Assembly: GCA_002840755.1 (NCBI GenBank)
Contig: PHBZ01000036.1
Span: 1 to 59,951, forward strand
Direction of reading: 5' to 3'
From: Chloroflexi bacterium HGW-Chloroflexi-10
GTDB lineage: Bacteria > Chloroflexota > Anaerolineae > Anaerolineales > Anaerolineaceae
DNA: 59,951 nucleotides
Shown: piece by piece, positions 1 through 7,081 of the stretch
Layout of the letters: each line of letters begins with the position of its first letter
Position numbering within the stretch: position 1 is the first letter of the stretch
The notes under the pieces: generated by a model
Told to the model about the DNA's origin: nothing
Databases searched by the model: none
The model's input: the letters and a program-made list of their open reading frames with translations, nothing else
Translations under genes and position numbers: made by a program

Positions 1-71
1 TTATAAATGCTATGGTGCGAGCTCAAACTTTGTGGAAACCTGTAATTGCCTCTTGACATTTATCACAGTTG

Positions 72-1700
72 CTAATTCCTGATTCCCACTTTCTTCACCA
101 TATACAACGCGCCGCGCTCAAAGCCGCGCGCCTCATAGTACATGCGCGTGCCGATTGCGGCAATCACCGCCAGGTTGCTGTAGCCGTGCTCCTGCGCAAT
201 CCGTGCAGCTTCTTCCAGCAGCCGGGTTCCTAACCCGATATGCTGGGCAGAGCCTTCTCTTTCGGAGCCGACTGCCAGCGACTGCCCGTATACATGCACC
301 TCACGGATCAGTGCCGCGTTTTGTAGGTCGGCAAAGTCCAAATCGGCGGAAGGGTGCTGCCCGGCGGTGTCCTGCGGCAGGGATAAGCGCAAATAACCGG
401 CAATTTTGTCATCACTGGTGCGATAATGCAAAAAATGCTCTTCAGCGTATGCCGGCGTATACACGTGATCTTCGAGGCGCAAAGATTGGGCATCCACGTT
501 TTGCGTGCGCACCTCGCGGCAGCGAATACAATTGCACTGCACACCGCGGCGCTCCATTTCGGCGGTTATGTCCTGGCGCAGGCTGGTGCGTTTGTTGCCC
601 TCCACCACATGGTGCGAGGGGATATCGCGGATCACGCGGTTCACCCGGCAATAGGGTTGAATGGTGGGTTTTATATCGGCGATCAACTGCACCAGTTCGT
701 CCTGGGTGTAGGGTTTGTATTCGCCGCGCTGCCAATGGCTGTACAGTTCGGTATCTTCCAGCAATTGGCAAGGGTAAATCTTGAGCTCATCCGGGGCAAA
801 TCCATCCGTCCACAGGCGGGTAAAGTCTTCCCGGTCCGAATCCAGCGTCGCTCCCAGCAGGTTGGGCATCCAATGCAGCACAATCTTGAACCCGGCAGCC
901 CGCAGCAAGGAAGCTGCACGCAGCGCCTGCGCCACGCTATGGCCGCGCTTATTCAGTTCCAGCACATGGTCATCCAGTGACTGCACTCCCATCTGCACCT
1001 TGGTGACGCCCAAATGACGCAGCCAGGCCAGTTCTTTGGGGGTAATCTCATCCGGGCGTGTTTCAATCACCAGGCCCACATTCCGGTGCGGGGCGCTTTC
1101 GTTAATGCGCTGGGCTTCTTCCAATGTTGCCGAATCCACCTCATTCATCGCATCAAAGCAGCGCCGGACAAATTCCTCCTGGTAATCATGGCGGTACGCG
1201 CTCCATGTACCCCCCAGGATCAGCAGTTCAATCTTATCGGTCGGGTGTCCATTGGCTTCGTAAGAATCAAGGCGCGAGCGCACCTGAGCATAGGGATCAA
1301 AATTGTTTTGAAAGGCGCGTGCCGCACCGGGTTCATCCACCAGATAACTCTTGGGCATGCGCACGTCATCCGGACAAAATATACAATGACCCGGGCAGGG
1401 GTAGGGTTTGGTCAGTACGGTTACAGTGGTCACCCCGGAAAGGCTGCGCATTGGCTTCATGCGAATCCGTTCCAGGAGCGCGTTATCCTTAAGGCATTCA
1501 CCGGTTTCCACCTGGCGGCGGTATTCGGCCACCAGCACCGATTTGGGTAAATAACCGCCTTCCGGCAGGGGTTCGCTGCGCAGCGCGGCCACAGCATCCT
1601 TCCCCTGGCGTATTTTTGTTAGGACCAACCGGGCAATCTCCAGCTTTTCAGCTGTCACCTGGTAACGTTCCATCCAATTTTCAAAATCTTTCATTTCCAT
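72..1700 (-). CDS. elp3: Elp3-like radical SAM/GNAT tRNA-modifying enzyme
   Basis: A 542-residue protein with the two-part layout of Elp3: a radical SAM domain followed by a GNAT acetyltransferase domain. The iron-sulfur cysteines are visible in PCPGHCIFCP (C102, C106, C109). The acetyl-CoA-binding segment GLGTRLLEEAARIAQEHG lies in the last 80 residues, followed by the family-typical MYYEARGFE. In this family the enzyme installs carboxymethyl-type groups on wobble uridine of tRNA. Stand-alone Elp3 without the other Elongator subunits is known from Chloroflexota such as Dehalococcoides, which fits the proposed host. The gene is monocistronic as far as can be seen, with no neighbour involved in tRNA modification. 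Confidence 0.93.
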   Translation of the reverse strand: MEMKDFENWMERYQVTAEKLEIARLVLTKIRQGKDAVAALRSEPLPEGGYLPKSVLVAEYRRQVETGECLKDNALLERIRMKPMRSLSGVTTVTVLTKPYPCPGHCIFCPDDVRMPKSYLVDEPGAARAFQNNFDPYAQVRSRLDSYEANGHPTDKIELLILGGTWSAYRHDYQEEFVRRCFDAMNEVDSATLEEAQRINESAPHRNVGLVIETRPDEITPKELAWLRHLGVTKVQMGVQSLDDHVLELNKRGHSVAQALRAASLLRAAGFKIVLHWMPNLLGATLDSDREDFTRLWTDGFAPDELKIYPCQLLEDTELYSHWQRGEYKPYTQDELVQLIADIKPTIQPYCRVNRVIRDIPSHHVVEGNKRTSLRQDITAEMERRGVQCNCIRCREVRTQNVDAQSLRLEDHVYTPAYAEEHFLHYRTSDDKIAGYLRLSLPQDTAGQHPSADLDFADLQNAALIREVHVYGQSLAVGSEREGSAQHIGLGTRLLEEAARIAQEHGYSNLAVIAAIGTRMYYEARGFERGALYMVKKVGIRN

Positions 1701-1870
1701 TTATCCATAACCTGCAGACACCTGGTGGAATAACCATCGCTGCATTCATGCACGCAAGACACGGATCATCTTTTTTCGTGTCGTTCGTGATAATCTTTTT
1801 TTGTGCTGTTTTCAATCATCAATGGCTGCAATCGCAAGCCTTTATTTACAAAACATACCATTAAACACTT

Positions 1871-1888
1871 GTTGGTATAATCAGTGCC
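1871..1888 (+). promoter_or_regulatory. Extended -10 promoter, probable leaderless start
   Basis: A perfect TATAAT (1876-1881) is preceded by TGG, which makes an extended -10 element. Its expected start site falls on or within one base of the ATG at 1889. There is no Shine-Dalgarno sequence in the seven bases between them, so the downstream methyltransferase mRNA is probably leaderless. No good -35 box is visible. Confidence 0.55.
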
Positions 1889-2644
1889 ATGCAGGCACAC
1901 ATCATTCAACAACTTCTGGATATCAATCATCAATTTTACCAGAATTTCGGCGATGCTTTCGCTGCCACCCGCCGGCGTGTACAACCCGGTATCCGCCAGG
2001 TACTGGAATCCATCCCTTCCTTTGGCCATTGGCTGGACCTGGGCTGCGGTTCCGGTGCACTGGCCCAACTCTGGGCGCAACAGGAGCGCACAGGCAGCTA
2101 CCACGGGGTAGATTTTTCCCAACCGCTGCTGGAGGAAGCCAGGCGCACCCTGCAAGACCTGCCGCTGCCTGCAGATCTGCAAATCAGCTTCACCCGGGCC
2201 AACCTGCTGGATGCTGATTGGGTGCAGGTACTGGTTCGTCCGCAATATAACGGGGTGCTTTGTTTTGCCGCCTTGCACCACCTGCCAGGCTATACAACCC
2301 GCCTGCAGCTGATCAGACAGGTGCGCAGCCTTCTGCCCGCCGGTGCCGCCTTCATTCATTCCAACTGGCAGTTCCACAACAGCCCCAAACTGCTGGCGCG
2401 TGTGCAGCCCTGGCAGCAGGTCGGCCTGATCCCGGAGCAGCTTGAAGCAGGTGACACCCTGCTGGATTGGCGCTATGCCCTGCCCGGTCAGGCCGAACAG
2501 GTCGGTTACCGCTATGTACATCGCTTTTCCAGCGAAGAATTGGAACAACTCGCCAGTGAGAGCGGCTTCAGCATCGTGGATAGCTTTGAATCGGATGGCG
2601 ATGGTGGAAAATTGGGTTTCTACCAACGCTGGATGGCTGTTTAA
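1889..2644 (+). CDS. Class I SAM-dependent methyltransferase
   Basis: A 251-residue protein with a Rossmann methyltransferase core. Motif I, LDLGCGSG, is at residues 49-56. An acidic loop (GVDFSQPLLEEARR) and a motif IV-like segment (NGVLCFAALHHLPG) follow. The family transfers methyl from S-adenosylmethionine; the acceptor cannot be told from sequence. The start is fixed by the promoter placed directly upstream, with no ribosome binding site. The stop codon overlaps the stop of the convergent LuxR-type gene in the four bases TTAA. Confidence 0.85.
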   Translation: MQAHIIQQLLDINHQFYQNFGDAFAATRRRVQPGIRQVLESIPSFGHWLDLGCGSGALAQLWAQQERTGSYHGVDFSQPLLEEARRTLQDLPLPADLQISFTRANLLDADWVQVLVRPQYNGVLCFAALHHLPGYTTRLQLIRQVRSLLPAGAAFIHSNWQFHNSPKLLARVQPWQQVGLIPEQLEAGDTLLDWRYALPGQAEQVGYRYVHRFSSEELEQLASESGFSIVDSFESDGDGGKLGFYQRWMAV

Positions 2645-3108
2645 GCCTTCCTTTTGCGCATAAACGGACGGCAATACCCCAACGCCATAGCCCGGTTTAC
2701 CGATTGCGCATTGGTTTGTGCGCTCATTTTGTTTTTAATCTCGGCAATATGCAAATTTACCGTGCGTTGTGAGAGCGACAATTGCTGTGCGATTTGCTTA
2801 TTGGTTAATCCCTGGGCCAGCAAATTCAGTATCTGGTGCTGGCGCGGGCTGAGTTTGGATTGATGCACCTCACTCTCCAGCGGGTCACTGCGCGCCTCCA
2901 GCCCGGCCGGGTCCACCAGGGCCACCACCCAGCCGCCCAGAATCACCGCGCGCATGCAGCGCAGCCTGGCCTTATTCAGCAGGCAGCCAAAAGAATCCGG
3001 AGGAGTCCATTCTCCCCGGTTAAGCGCCTGAAGCAGTTCTTCGGCTGGTTGAGCTACTTCAAGCGCCAGGATGGAGCCAACATCTGAAAGCAAAATTAAT
3101 CGGGTCAT
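2641..3108 (-). CDS. LuxR/NarL-type HTH regulator with unrecognised N-terminal domain
   Basis: A 155-residue protein. Residues 86-150 form a GerE/LuxR DNA-binding domain: LSPRQHQILNLLAQG, the helix LTNKQIAQQLSLSQRTVNLH, and a final helix. The first 80 residues have no receiver-domain acidic pocket and no phosphoacceptor aspartate in the usual context, so this is not a standard response regulator. They may be a small PAS-like sensor domain. No Shine-Dalgarno sequence precedes the ATG; instead a perfect 10-bp inverted repeat overlaps the start codon, suggesting self-regulation. Confidence 0.8.
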   Translation of the reverse strand: MTRLILLSDVGSILALEVAQPAEELLQALNRGEWTPPDSFGCLLNKARLRCMRAVILGGWVVALVDPAGLEARSDPLESEVHQSKLSPRQHQILNLLAQGLTNKQIAQQLSLSQRTVNLHIAEIKNKMSAQTNAQSVNRAMALGYCRPFMRKRKA

Positions 3109-3135
3109 AATATAGAATATTTGTACTATATTATG
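3106..3135. promoter_or_regulatory. Perfect inverted repeat overlapping luxR-type start codon
   Basis: CATAATATAG (3106-3115) and CTATATTATG (3126-3135) are exact reverse complements separated by 10 bp. The first arm contains the start codon of the minus-strand regulator and the spacer carries a possible -10 (TATTCT). It could be an autoregulatory operator, or an RNA hairpin hiding the AUG. The first is more likely because the RNA would be leaderless. Confidence 0.5.
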
Positions 3136-3192
3136 AGTGGTTAATCAAGGGGGTAAAAATTGAAGAGTTGTTAATTCCCGAAATGGGAAATA

Positions 3193-3537
3193 TTAACGGG
3201 TGATCAGCGGCAAAAACAGCTTTCGAATCCAGTTTAACCAAAACCCGGCATGATTCTTAAAAGCGGTGCTGGACGTGTTTCCAACAGCAGATTGCCCTAC
3301 GGTACTGGTTACATTGAAATGTGGAGAAGAAGTTTCGCCCCCACCCTGGCCAATCACATCCCAGGCAATTGAAAAATGAGCTGATTGCATGCTCGACTGG
3401 AGCATAAGGTCAACTTCTTCCGTATTTCCGGGAAAAGTGGATGTTTGAGCGGAGACAATCATATCGTTCAGAAAGAGACCGGCGATAAACACCGCTAAAA
3501 GGATTGAAACGGTCAATAGGATTTTCCATTTAGACAT
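3193..3537 (-). CDS. Small secreted protein ending in FLPLITR
   Basis: The start at 3537 is chosen because AGGAGG sits seven bases before it; an ATG two codons upstream would overlap that site. The 114-residue product has an N-terminal signal peptide (KILLTVSILLAVFIAGLF) with probable cleavage after VSAQ. A short exported domain follows, in which SPHFNVTSTVGQSAVGN resembles a motif often found in surface proteins. It ends in a hydrophobic tail, KLFLPLITR. It starts two bases after the stop of the upstream lipoprotein gene, so the two are co-transcribed. No enzymatic function can be assigned. Confidence 0.7.
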   Translation of the reverse strand: MSKWKILLTVSILLAVFIAGLFLNDMIVSAQTSTFPGNTEEVDLMLQSSMQSAHFSIAWDVIGQGGGETSSPHFNVTSTVGQSAVGNTSSTAFKNHAGFWLNWIRKLFLPLITR

Positions 3538-3539
3538 GG

Positions 3540-4658
3540 TCATTCCTCCTCGGAATTCAACTGCACCGAGTCCAACTCCAGACGATTGGTTTCATATCCC
3601 TGGCGATGGGCAACGATGCGGAAATCAAAACTGATATTGCTGGTTCCGCCGCCCAATTCTTTTACAATGAACGATTTTTCAGTTTTCTCTGAAATAAACA
3701 AACCGCTGCAGTCACCCAACGGCGTTAAGAAAACATGGTAATCGGTAAGATTAACGGTTTCAGCGAACAGCGCATCAATCACCACTTCAACCTCGCCATT
3801 TACCAGGGTACCCGTGCCGAAATCTTCAAACCAGACTTCCGGGCTTTCAATAGCGTACAGCAAACGCTGTTCATCGACAACTTCAACGCTGGTACTTTTT
3901 GTTCCGCTTGCTACATAAGACCCAGCTTCTGTTATGTAATAGACTTTTACTCCAGCGCCATTAAAAATGGAAAACTCACCAGAACTGTTATTGTCAGCAT
4001 CCAAATTAATCCTGAGTACGTCATTGCTGGAAATCGTTAAGTCACTGTGTATACCGTCCGGATTACTTAAAATTGTACCTGCGCCATCGACCAAAGTACG
4101 ATCAGCCACAACAATCCCGCTATCTCCACTCACCCATAGTGCCGGCAGGGCAGGGTTCGACCCATCGCCATCATAGGTGTTTTGAATGGTAACAACACTA
4201 TCAATCTCGCTTGCTCCGTATACAGTTGTATCCAGAGATCCGGAGATAACGCTGCCCTGCATCAGGGTAAAGGCATACGGAGCGCCATACAATTTCTGAC
4301 GCGGGGTTAGGGTTTCAGTCACAACCCCATCGTTGATGGTTAATTGCAAATATAAGGGTTGTGAAAGCACTTCCGGGTCCAGCGAACCTAACGAAGTAGT
4401 TGGCCCAATGGCTACTTCAAATAAACCATCAGTAACCGTGACATCTTCGGTTTCCGTATAAATTTCAGTCCCTCCCGTTAATGCATCGAAAAGTTTGAAG
4501 GTAATGGTGAATGTTCCGTTGAGTGGGCTGCCATTTTCATCCGTCAGGCGGCCCTGATAGGTGAATTCCGGGGTTAACGCGTCGCAGCCTGCCGCAAAGA
4601 TCAGAATGATTACGCCTGCAATAAATTGCAACAACCGTACATAAAATTTTGAGAACAT
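3540..4658 (-). CDS. Surface lipoprotein with fibre-like beta domains
   Basis: A 372-residue protein with a lipoprotein signal: hydrophobic stretch VIILIFAAGC with the lipid-accepting Cys25. Mature residues begin with YQGRLTDENGSPLNGTF, a domain common in bacterial and phage-tail-like fibre and adhesin proteins. Repeated beta-strand-rich segments follow, including a possible shaft around residues 150-230. A good ribosome site (GGAAGG) precedes the ATG. The next gene encodes a small secreted protein and is probably its partner at the cell surface. Ligand unknown. Confidence 0.7.
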   Translation of the reverse strand: MFSKFYVRLLQFIAGVIILIFAAGCDALTPEFTYQGRLTDENGSPLNGTFTITFKLFDALTGGTEIYTETEDVTVTDGLFEVAIGPTTSLGSLDPEVLSQPLYLQLTINDGVVTETLTPRQKLYGAPYAFTLMQGSVISGSLDTTVYGASEIDSVVTIQNTYDGDGSNPALPALWVSGDSGIVVADRTLVDGAGTILSNPDGIHSDLTISSNDVLRINLDADNNSSGEFSIFNGAGVKVYYITEAGSYVASGTKSTSVEVVDEQRLLYAIESPEVWFEDFGTGTLVNGEVEVVIDALFAETVNLTDYHVFLTPLGDCSGLFISEKTEKSFIVKELGGGTSNISFDFRIVAHRQGYETNRLELDSVQLNSEEE

Positions 4659-5005
4659 GATTTTCCTTCCTTATACCCCTTTTTGAATTTTCATTTTTCC
4701 AAGTGCTGCCCTGAAAATTTATTGTTAAGGAAAAAAGATTACGGAAACACCCGTTTAATGGGAATTAAGAAAATTATACAAACAAACAGGACCAAATGTC
4801 AATTATTAAGGTCTATTATGGAGTAATTGTATCTTATTTCGGTCATTCCCCATGCCATATCACAAGGCTCCGCTAAAAGCCTGAATTTCATCATTTTAGC
4901 TTATGAATCACCATTGTGTAACATCCGGCGCCAAATGTAAAGCTCACTTGACAATTTTCTCAAATGACTCTATAATAATGTCAAGCTAGCTTTACAAAGG
5001 AAATT
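4659..5005. other. Intergenic region with divergent promoters
   Basis: This 347-bp stretch separates the divergent lipoprotein and XRE genes. Apart from the XRE promoter and operator at its right end it is AT-rich, and no open reading frame with a ribosome site was recognised in it. Confidence 0.6.
4939..4993 (+). promoter_or_regulatory. Consensus sigma-70 promoter flanked by inverted repeats
   Basis: TTGACA (4948-4953), a 17-bp spacer and TATAAT (4971-4976) make a textbook promoter. AAAGCTCACTTGAC (4939-4952) covers the -35, and GTCAAGCTAGCTTT (4980-4993) covers the start site. They are inverted repeats with two mismatches. A regulator bound to both would block the promoter. The XRE protein encoded immediately downstream is the obvious candidate (inference). 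Confidence 0.75.
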
Positions 5006-5209
5006 ATGAAAAACTATTTGGAAACCTATCGTACCCAAAAGGGCTGGACTCAGCAGGACCTGGCCGAACGCGTCGAAGTCTCGCGCCAGACGATTATCTC
5101 GCTAGAAGGCGGGCGCTACAACCCATCCATCCTGCTGGCCTTTCGCCTGGCAAAATTATTTGAGGTCACAATTGAAGACCTGTTTATCTATGAGGAGGAA
5201 GTTCTATGA
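5006..5209 (+). CDS. XRE-family transcriptional regulator
   Basis: A 67-residue single-domain Cro/CI-type helix-turn-helix protein. The helices are visible in WTQQDLAERVEVSRQTIISLE followed by the NPSILLAFRLAKLFEVTIEDLF tail typical of the small YozG-like regulators. AAAGGA precedes the ATG. It overlaps the next gene by four bases (ATGA), so the two are translationally coupled. Such regulator plus small membrane protein pairs are common in Firmicutes and Chloroflexota; the signal is usually unknown. Confidence 0.88.
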   Translation: MKNYLETYRTQKGWTQQDLAERVEVSRQTIISLEGGRYNPSILLAFRLAKLFEVTIEDLFIYEEEVL

Positions 5210-5664
5210 TGCAAACCAAAAATACTCAATTCGCTCGCCAGATCCGCAACGGCTGGCTGCTGCTTACCGGTGGTGTACTGCTGATGCTTGTTGGCTGGTT
5301 ATTAGGGCAGTTTGCCCCTGCCGTTCAAATGAATACAAAACTGATTATCGCGGTGGGTCTGGTCATGGCTGGCGGCGCCGGCGGCACCCTGGTGAAATAC
5401 CTGACGGCGCGGCGCTACGACGAGGCCGCCCGCGAAGTAAAACTGGAGCAAACCGACGAACGCCGCCAGATGATCCGCGCCCAGGCCGGCAGTAAAGCCT
5501 TTGAAATCACCATCGCATTCTCCTGCCTGGCGCTGCTGGTTTACTCCTTCACCAGCGCACACACCACCCAGTTCGACGCGCTCTGGGCTTACCTGGCCTT
5601 CATGGTTGTAGTGCCTCTGGCTGTCTACATCGCCTTTCTTATCCATTACGACCACAGATTTTAA
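5206..5664 (+). CDS. Four-TM membrane protein paired with XRE regulator
   Basis: A 152-residue protein with about four membrane segments: residues ~16-35, 45-63, 102-119 and 128-145. A charged cytoplasmic loop (ARREVKLEQTDERR-like) lies between pairs two and three, including the TDERR motif seen in DUF2178-type proteins. It overlaps the XRE gene by four bases. The function of the family is unknown; the pairing suggests the membrane protein senses or is controlled with the regulator. A strong hairpin terminator follows. Confidence 0.75.
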   Translation: MMQTKNTQFARQIRNGWLLLTGGVLLMLVGWLLGQFAPAVQMNTKLIIAVGLVMAGGAGGTLVKYLTARRYDEAAREVKLEQTDERRQMIRAQAGSKAFEITIAFSCLALLVYSFTSAHTTQFDALWAYLAFMVVVPLAVYIAFLIHYDHRF

Positions 5665-5691
5665 CGAACCGTTTCACTCAAGGCGCTTTGC

Positions 5692-5730
5692 GTAGATTTG
5701 GATAGCAACAAGAACGCTATCCAAATCTAC
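5692..5730 (+). terminator. Hairpin terminator with 15-bp stem
   Basis: GTAGATTTGGATAGC (5692-5706) and its exact complement (5716-5730) enclose a 9-nt loop. A T-rich stretch follows on the plus strand. The right arm overlaps the stop codon of the convergent VOC gene, so it may act in both directions, although the minus-strand side lacks a T-run. Confidence 0.75.
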
Positions 5731-6155
5731 TTATCTTCTTCACTAATCTCGCTTACCTGAAACAAAGTCATTTGCATGCCGTCGGGGTCCCGGAGCCGTA
5801 CGTTATAATCCCCCCACGGCGTAATGACGGGTGGGTGAACCAATGTCGCTCCATGGTCCAGCAAGCGCTGCATGGCTGCCTGCAAGTCTGGCACCTGCAA
5901 CGCAAAGCGGATCTGCCCGCTGACGCGCTGACCTGCTTCTAACTGGTCAATTGTCTCCGCCTGCATTTCATCGAAGATTTCCAGGGTGGCGCTGCCCATA
6001 TTGAGAACCAGTGCCTGCCCCTGTCCATTGTCCCAGATGGCTGCCGGTTCAATTCCAAGTCCGTCGCAATAGAATTTCACCAGGCGTTGATAATCGCCGG
6101 TGGTGAGCGCAACACGCAATTCAATGACAGGATAGTTTGAGTCAGATTTGGACAT
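5727..6155 (-). CDS. VOC-family (glyoxalase-fold) protein
   Basis: A 142-residue protein with two beta-alpha-beta-beta-beta modules of the vicinal oxygen chelate fold: VIELRVALTTGDYQRLVKFY in the first and RFALQVPDLQAAMQRLLDHG plus LRDPDGMQMTLFQ in the second. Members bind metal or small lipophilic ligands, often in antibiotic or aldehyde resistance. The substrate is not predictable here. It starts immediately after the stop codon of a 35-codon VOC remnant, with no spacer, so it has lost or never had its own leader. Confidence 0.8.
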   Translation of the reverse strand: MSKSDSNYPVIELRVALTTGDYQRLVKFYCDGLGIEPAAIWDNGQGQALVLNMGSATLEIFDEMQAETIDQLEAGQRVSGQIRFALQVPDLQAAMQRLLDHGATLVHPPVITPWGDYNVRLRDPDGMQMTLFQVSEISEEDK

Positions 6156-6263
6156 TTAAAGAGGAATCCTTTCAAAATCAAATTGCCGTCCCAAAGTAAC
6201 TGTTGGTTGAGTGGAATCTTTCGCCCGAAAGAAAACCCCGCCGATTCCCGTCACACGTTCCAT
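6156..6263 (-). pseudogene. Truncated VOC gene remnant (35 codons)
   Basis: AGGAGGAATACG precedes an ATG at 6263. The first residues, MERVTGIGGVFFRAKD, match the usual N-terminus of a different VOC subfamily. After residue 16 the sequence no longer resembles the fold and stops at 6156, one base before the next VOC start codon. A deletion joining the head of one VOC gene to another VOC gene explains this. It may now act as a translated leader that couples ribosomes into the downstream gene. Confidence 0.65.
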
Positions 6264-6346
6264 CGTATTCCTCCTGTACTGTGTGGCACCGCCCAGAGAT
6301 GTTTCATACCCATTACACCAGTTTACTCGTTTAACCAGGTTTGTTT

Positions 6347-6387
6347 ACAACCGGTCCAGCAACGGCGCCATGCACTAAACCGGTTGT
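6347..6387. other. Inverted repeat of unknown role
   Basis: ACAACCGGT (6347-6355) and ACCGGTTGT (6379-6387) are exact complements around a 23-bp loop, just downstream of the SRPBCC gene. No T-run follows on either strand, so it is not a convincing intrinsic terminator. Confidence 0.35.
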
Positions 6388-6404
6388 TAGTAATCGTTAT
6401 ATCG

Positions 6405-6887
6405 TTAAAGCCGTTTCACCAGATCTTCAAGCTGGTCGGCGCATTGCCCCCAACCTTCATGAAAGCCCATCTTTTCGTGCTGTTCACGGTCAGCGACCGA
6501 CCAATGCCGAACGAGGGCCGTATACTTTGTTTTGCCGCCTTCATTCTCAAACGTCAGGATCACGGTCATGAATGGTTTTTCCGATGGCTCCCAGGCGTTG
6601 ACGAATGCATCCGTGAATACCAGGCGTTTATTCTTGACCACTTCAAGGTAGGTACCCCGACTGGGATATTCATTGCCATCCGGATCGCGCATGACAATCA
6701 GGCTGGAACCACCCGGTCGCACGTCACCTTCCGCAACGGATGTGGCCCATGGCAATGGCGCGAACCATTGCTTGAGAAGTTCGGGTTCAGTCCATGCGCG
6801 ATAGACTTTCTCGGGCGACGCATCAATGATACGCGTAAGGACAAGTTCTCTTTCTGCAACCGTGCTCGGTTGGACATCTGTACTCAT
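6405..6887 (-). CDS. SRPBCC (AHSA1-like) ligand-binding protein
   Basis: A 160-residue START/AHSA1 domain: the opening strand ELVLTRIIDASPEKVYRAWT, the WFAPLPWATS segment, a central DPDGNEYPSRGTYLEVV, and a long C-terminal helix starting at GFHEGWGQCADQL. This family (Activator of Hsp90 ATPase homologue 1-like) forms a deep hydrophobic cavity and is widely distributed as stand-alone small proteins, often beside ArsR regulators. No ArsR gene is adjacent. Its promoter is the inverted-repeat element about 100 bp upstream, shared in form with the next gene. Confidence 0.82.
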   Translation of the reverse strand: MSTDVQPSTVAERELVLTRIIDASPEKVYRAWTEPELLKQWFAPLPWATSVAEGDVRPGGSSLIVMRDPDGNEYPSRGTYLEVVKNKRLVFTDAFVNAWEPSEKPFMTVILTFENEGGKTKYTALVRHWSVADREQHEKMGFHEGWGQCADQLEDLVKRL

Positions 6888-6985
6888 CTATTTTCTCCTT
6901 TGTGTATTTATTTTTGACGCCTGATGATTGATTTTCCAGGCTCTTGCTGCGCTAAGCGCGCAACGTTGCCGTCTTATCGACCATA

Positions 6986-7025
6986 TTCTTGATAATATAC
7001 ATCAACAATACCCCGTTATCAAGAA
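6986..7025 (-). promoter_or_regulatory. Promoter inside 10-bp inverted repeat (family 1, copy 1)
   Basis: TTCTTGATAA (6986-6995) and TTATCAAGAA (7016-7025) are exact inverted repeats. Read on the minus strand they contain TTGATA, a 17-bp spacer and TATATT, a good promoter for the SRPBCC gene. The same element occurs at 7819-7851, and a degenerate copy at 14062-14090. Confidence 0.6.
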
Positions 7026-7081
7026 CGTGTAAAAACCGTTTCACCGAAAAATTTTTATATCCGTATAACTTAGTGAACACG

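Noticed and set aside
1766..2674. Minus-strand 302-codon frame over the methyltransferase
   Set aside because: It is antisense to the methyltransferase motifs, and its composition is that of a reverse-frame shadow.
6183..6917. Plus-strand 244-codon open frame
   Set aside because: Antisense to the SRPBCC and VOC genes, whose protein families are clear; no ribosome site and no recognisable domain.
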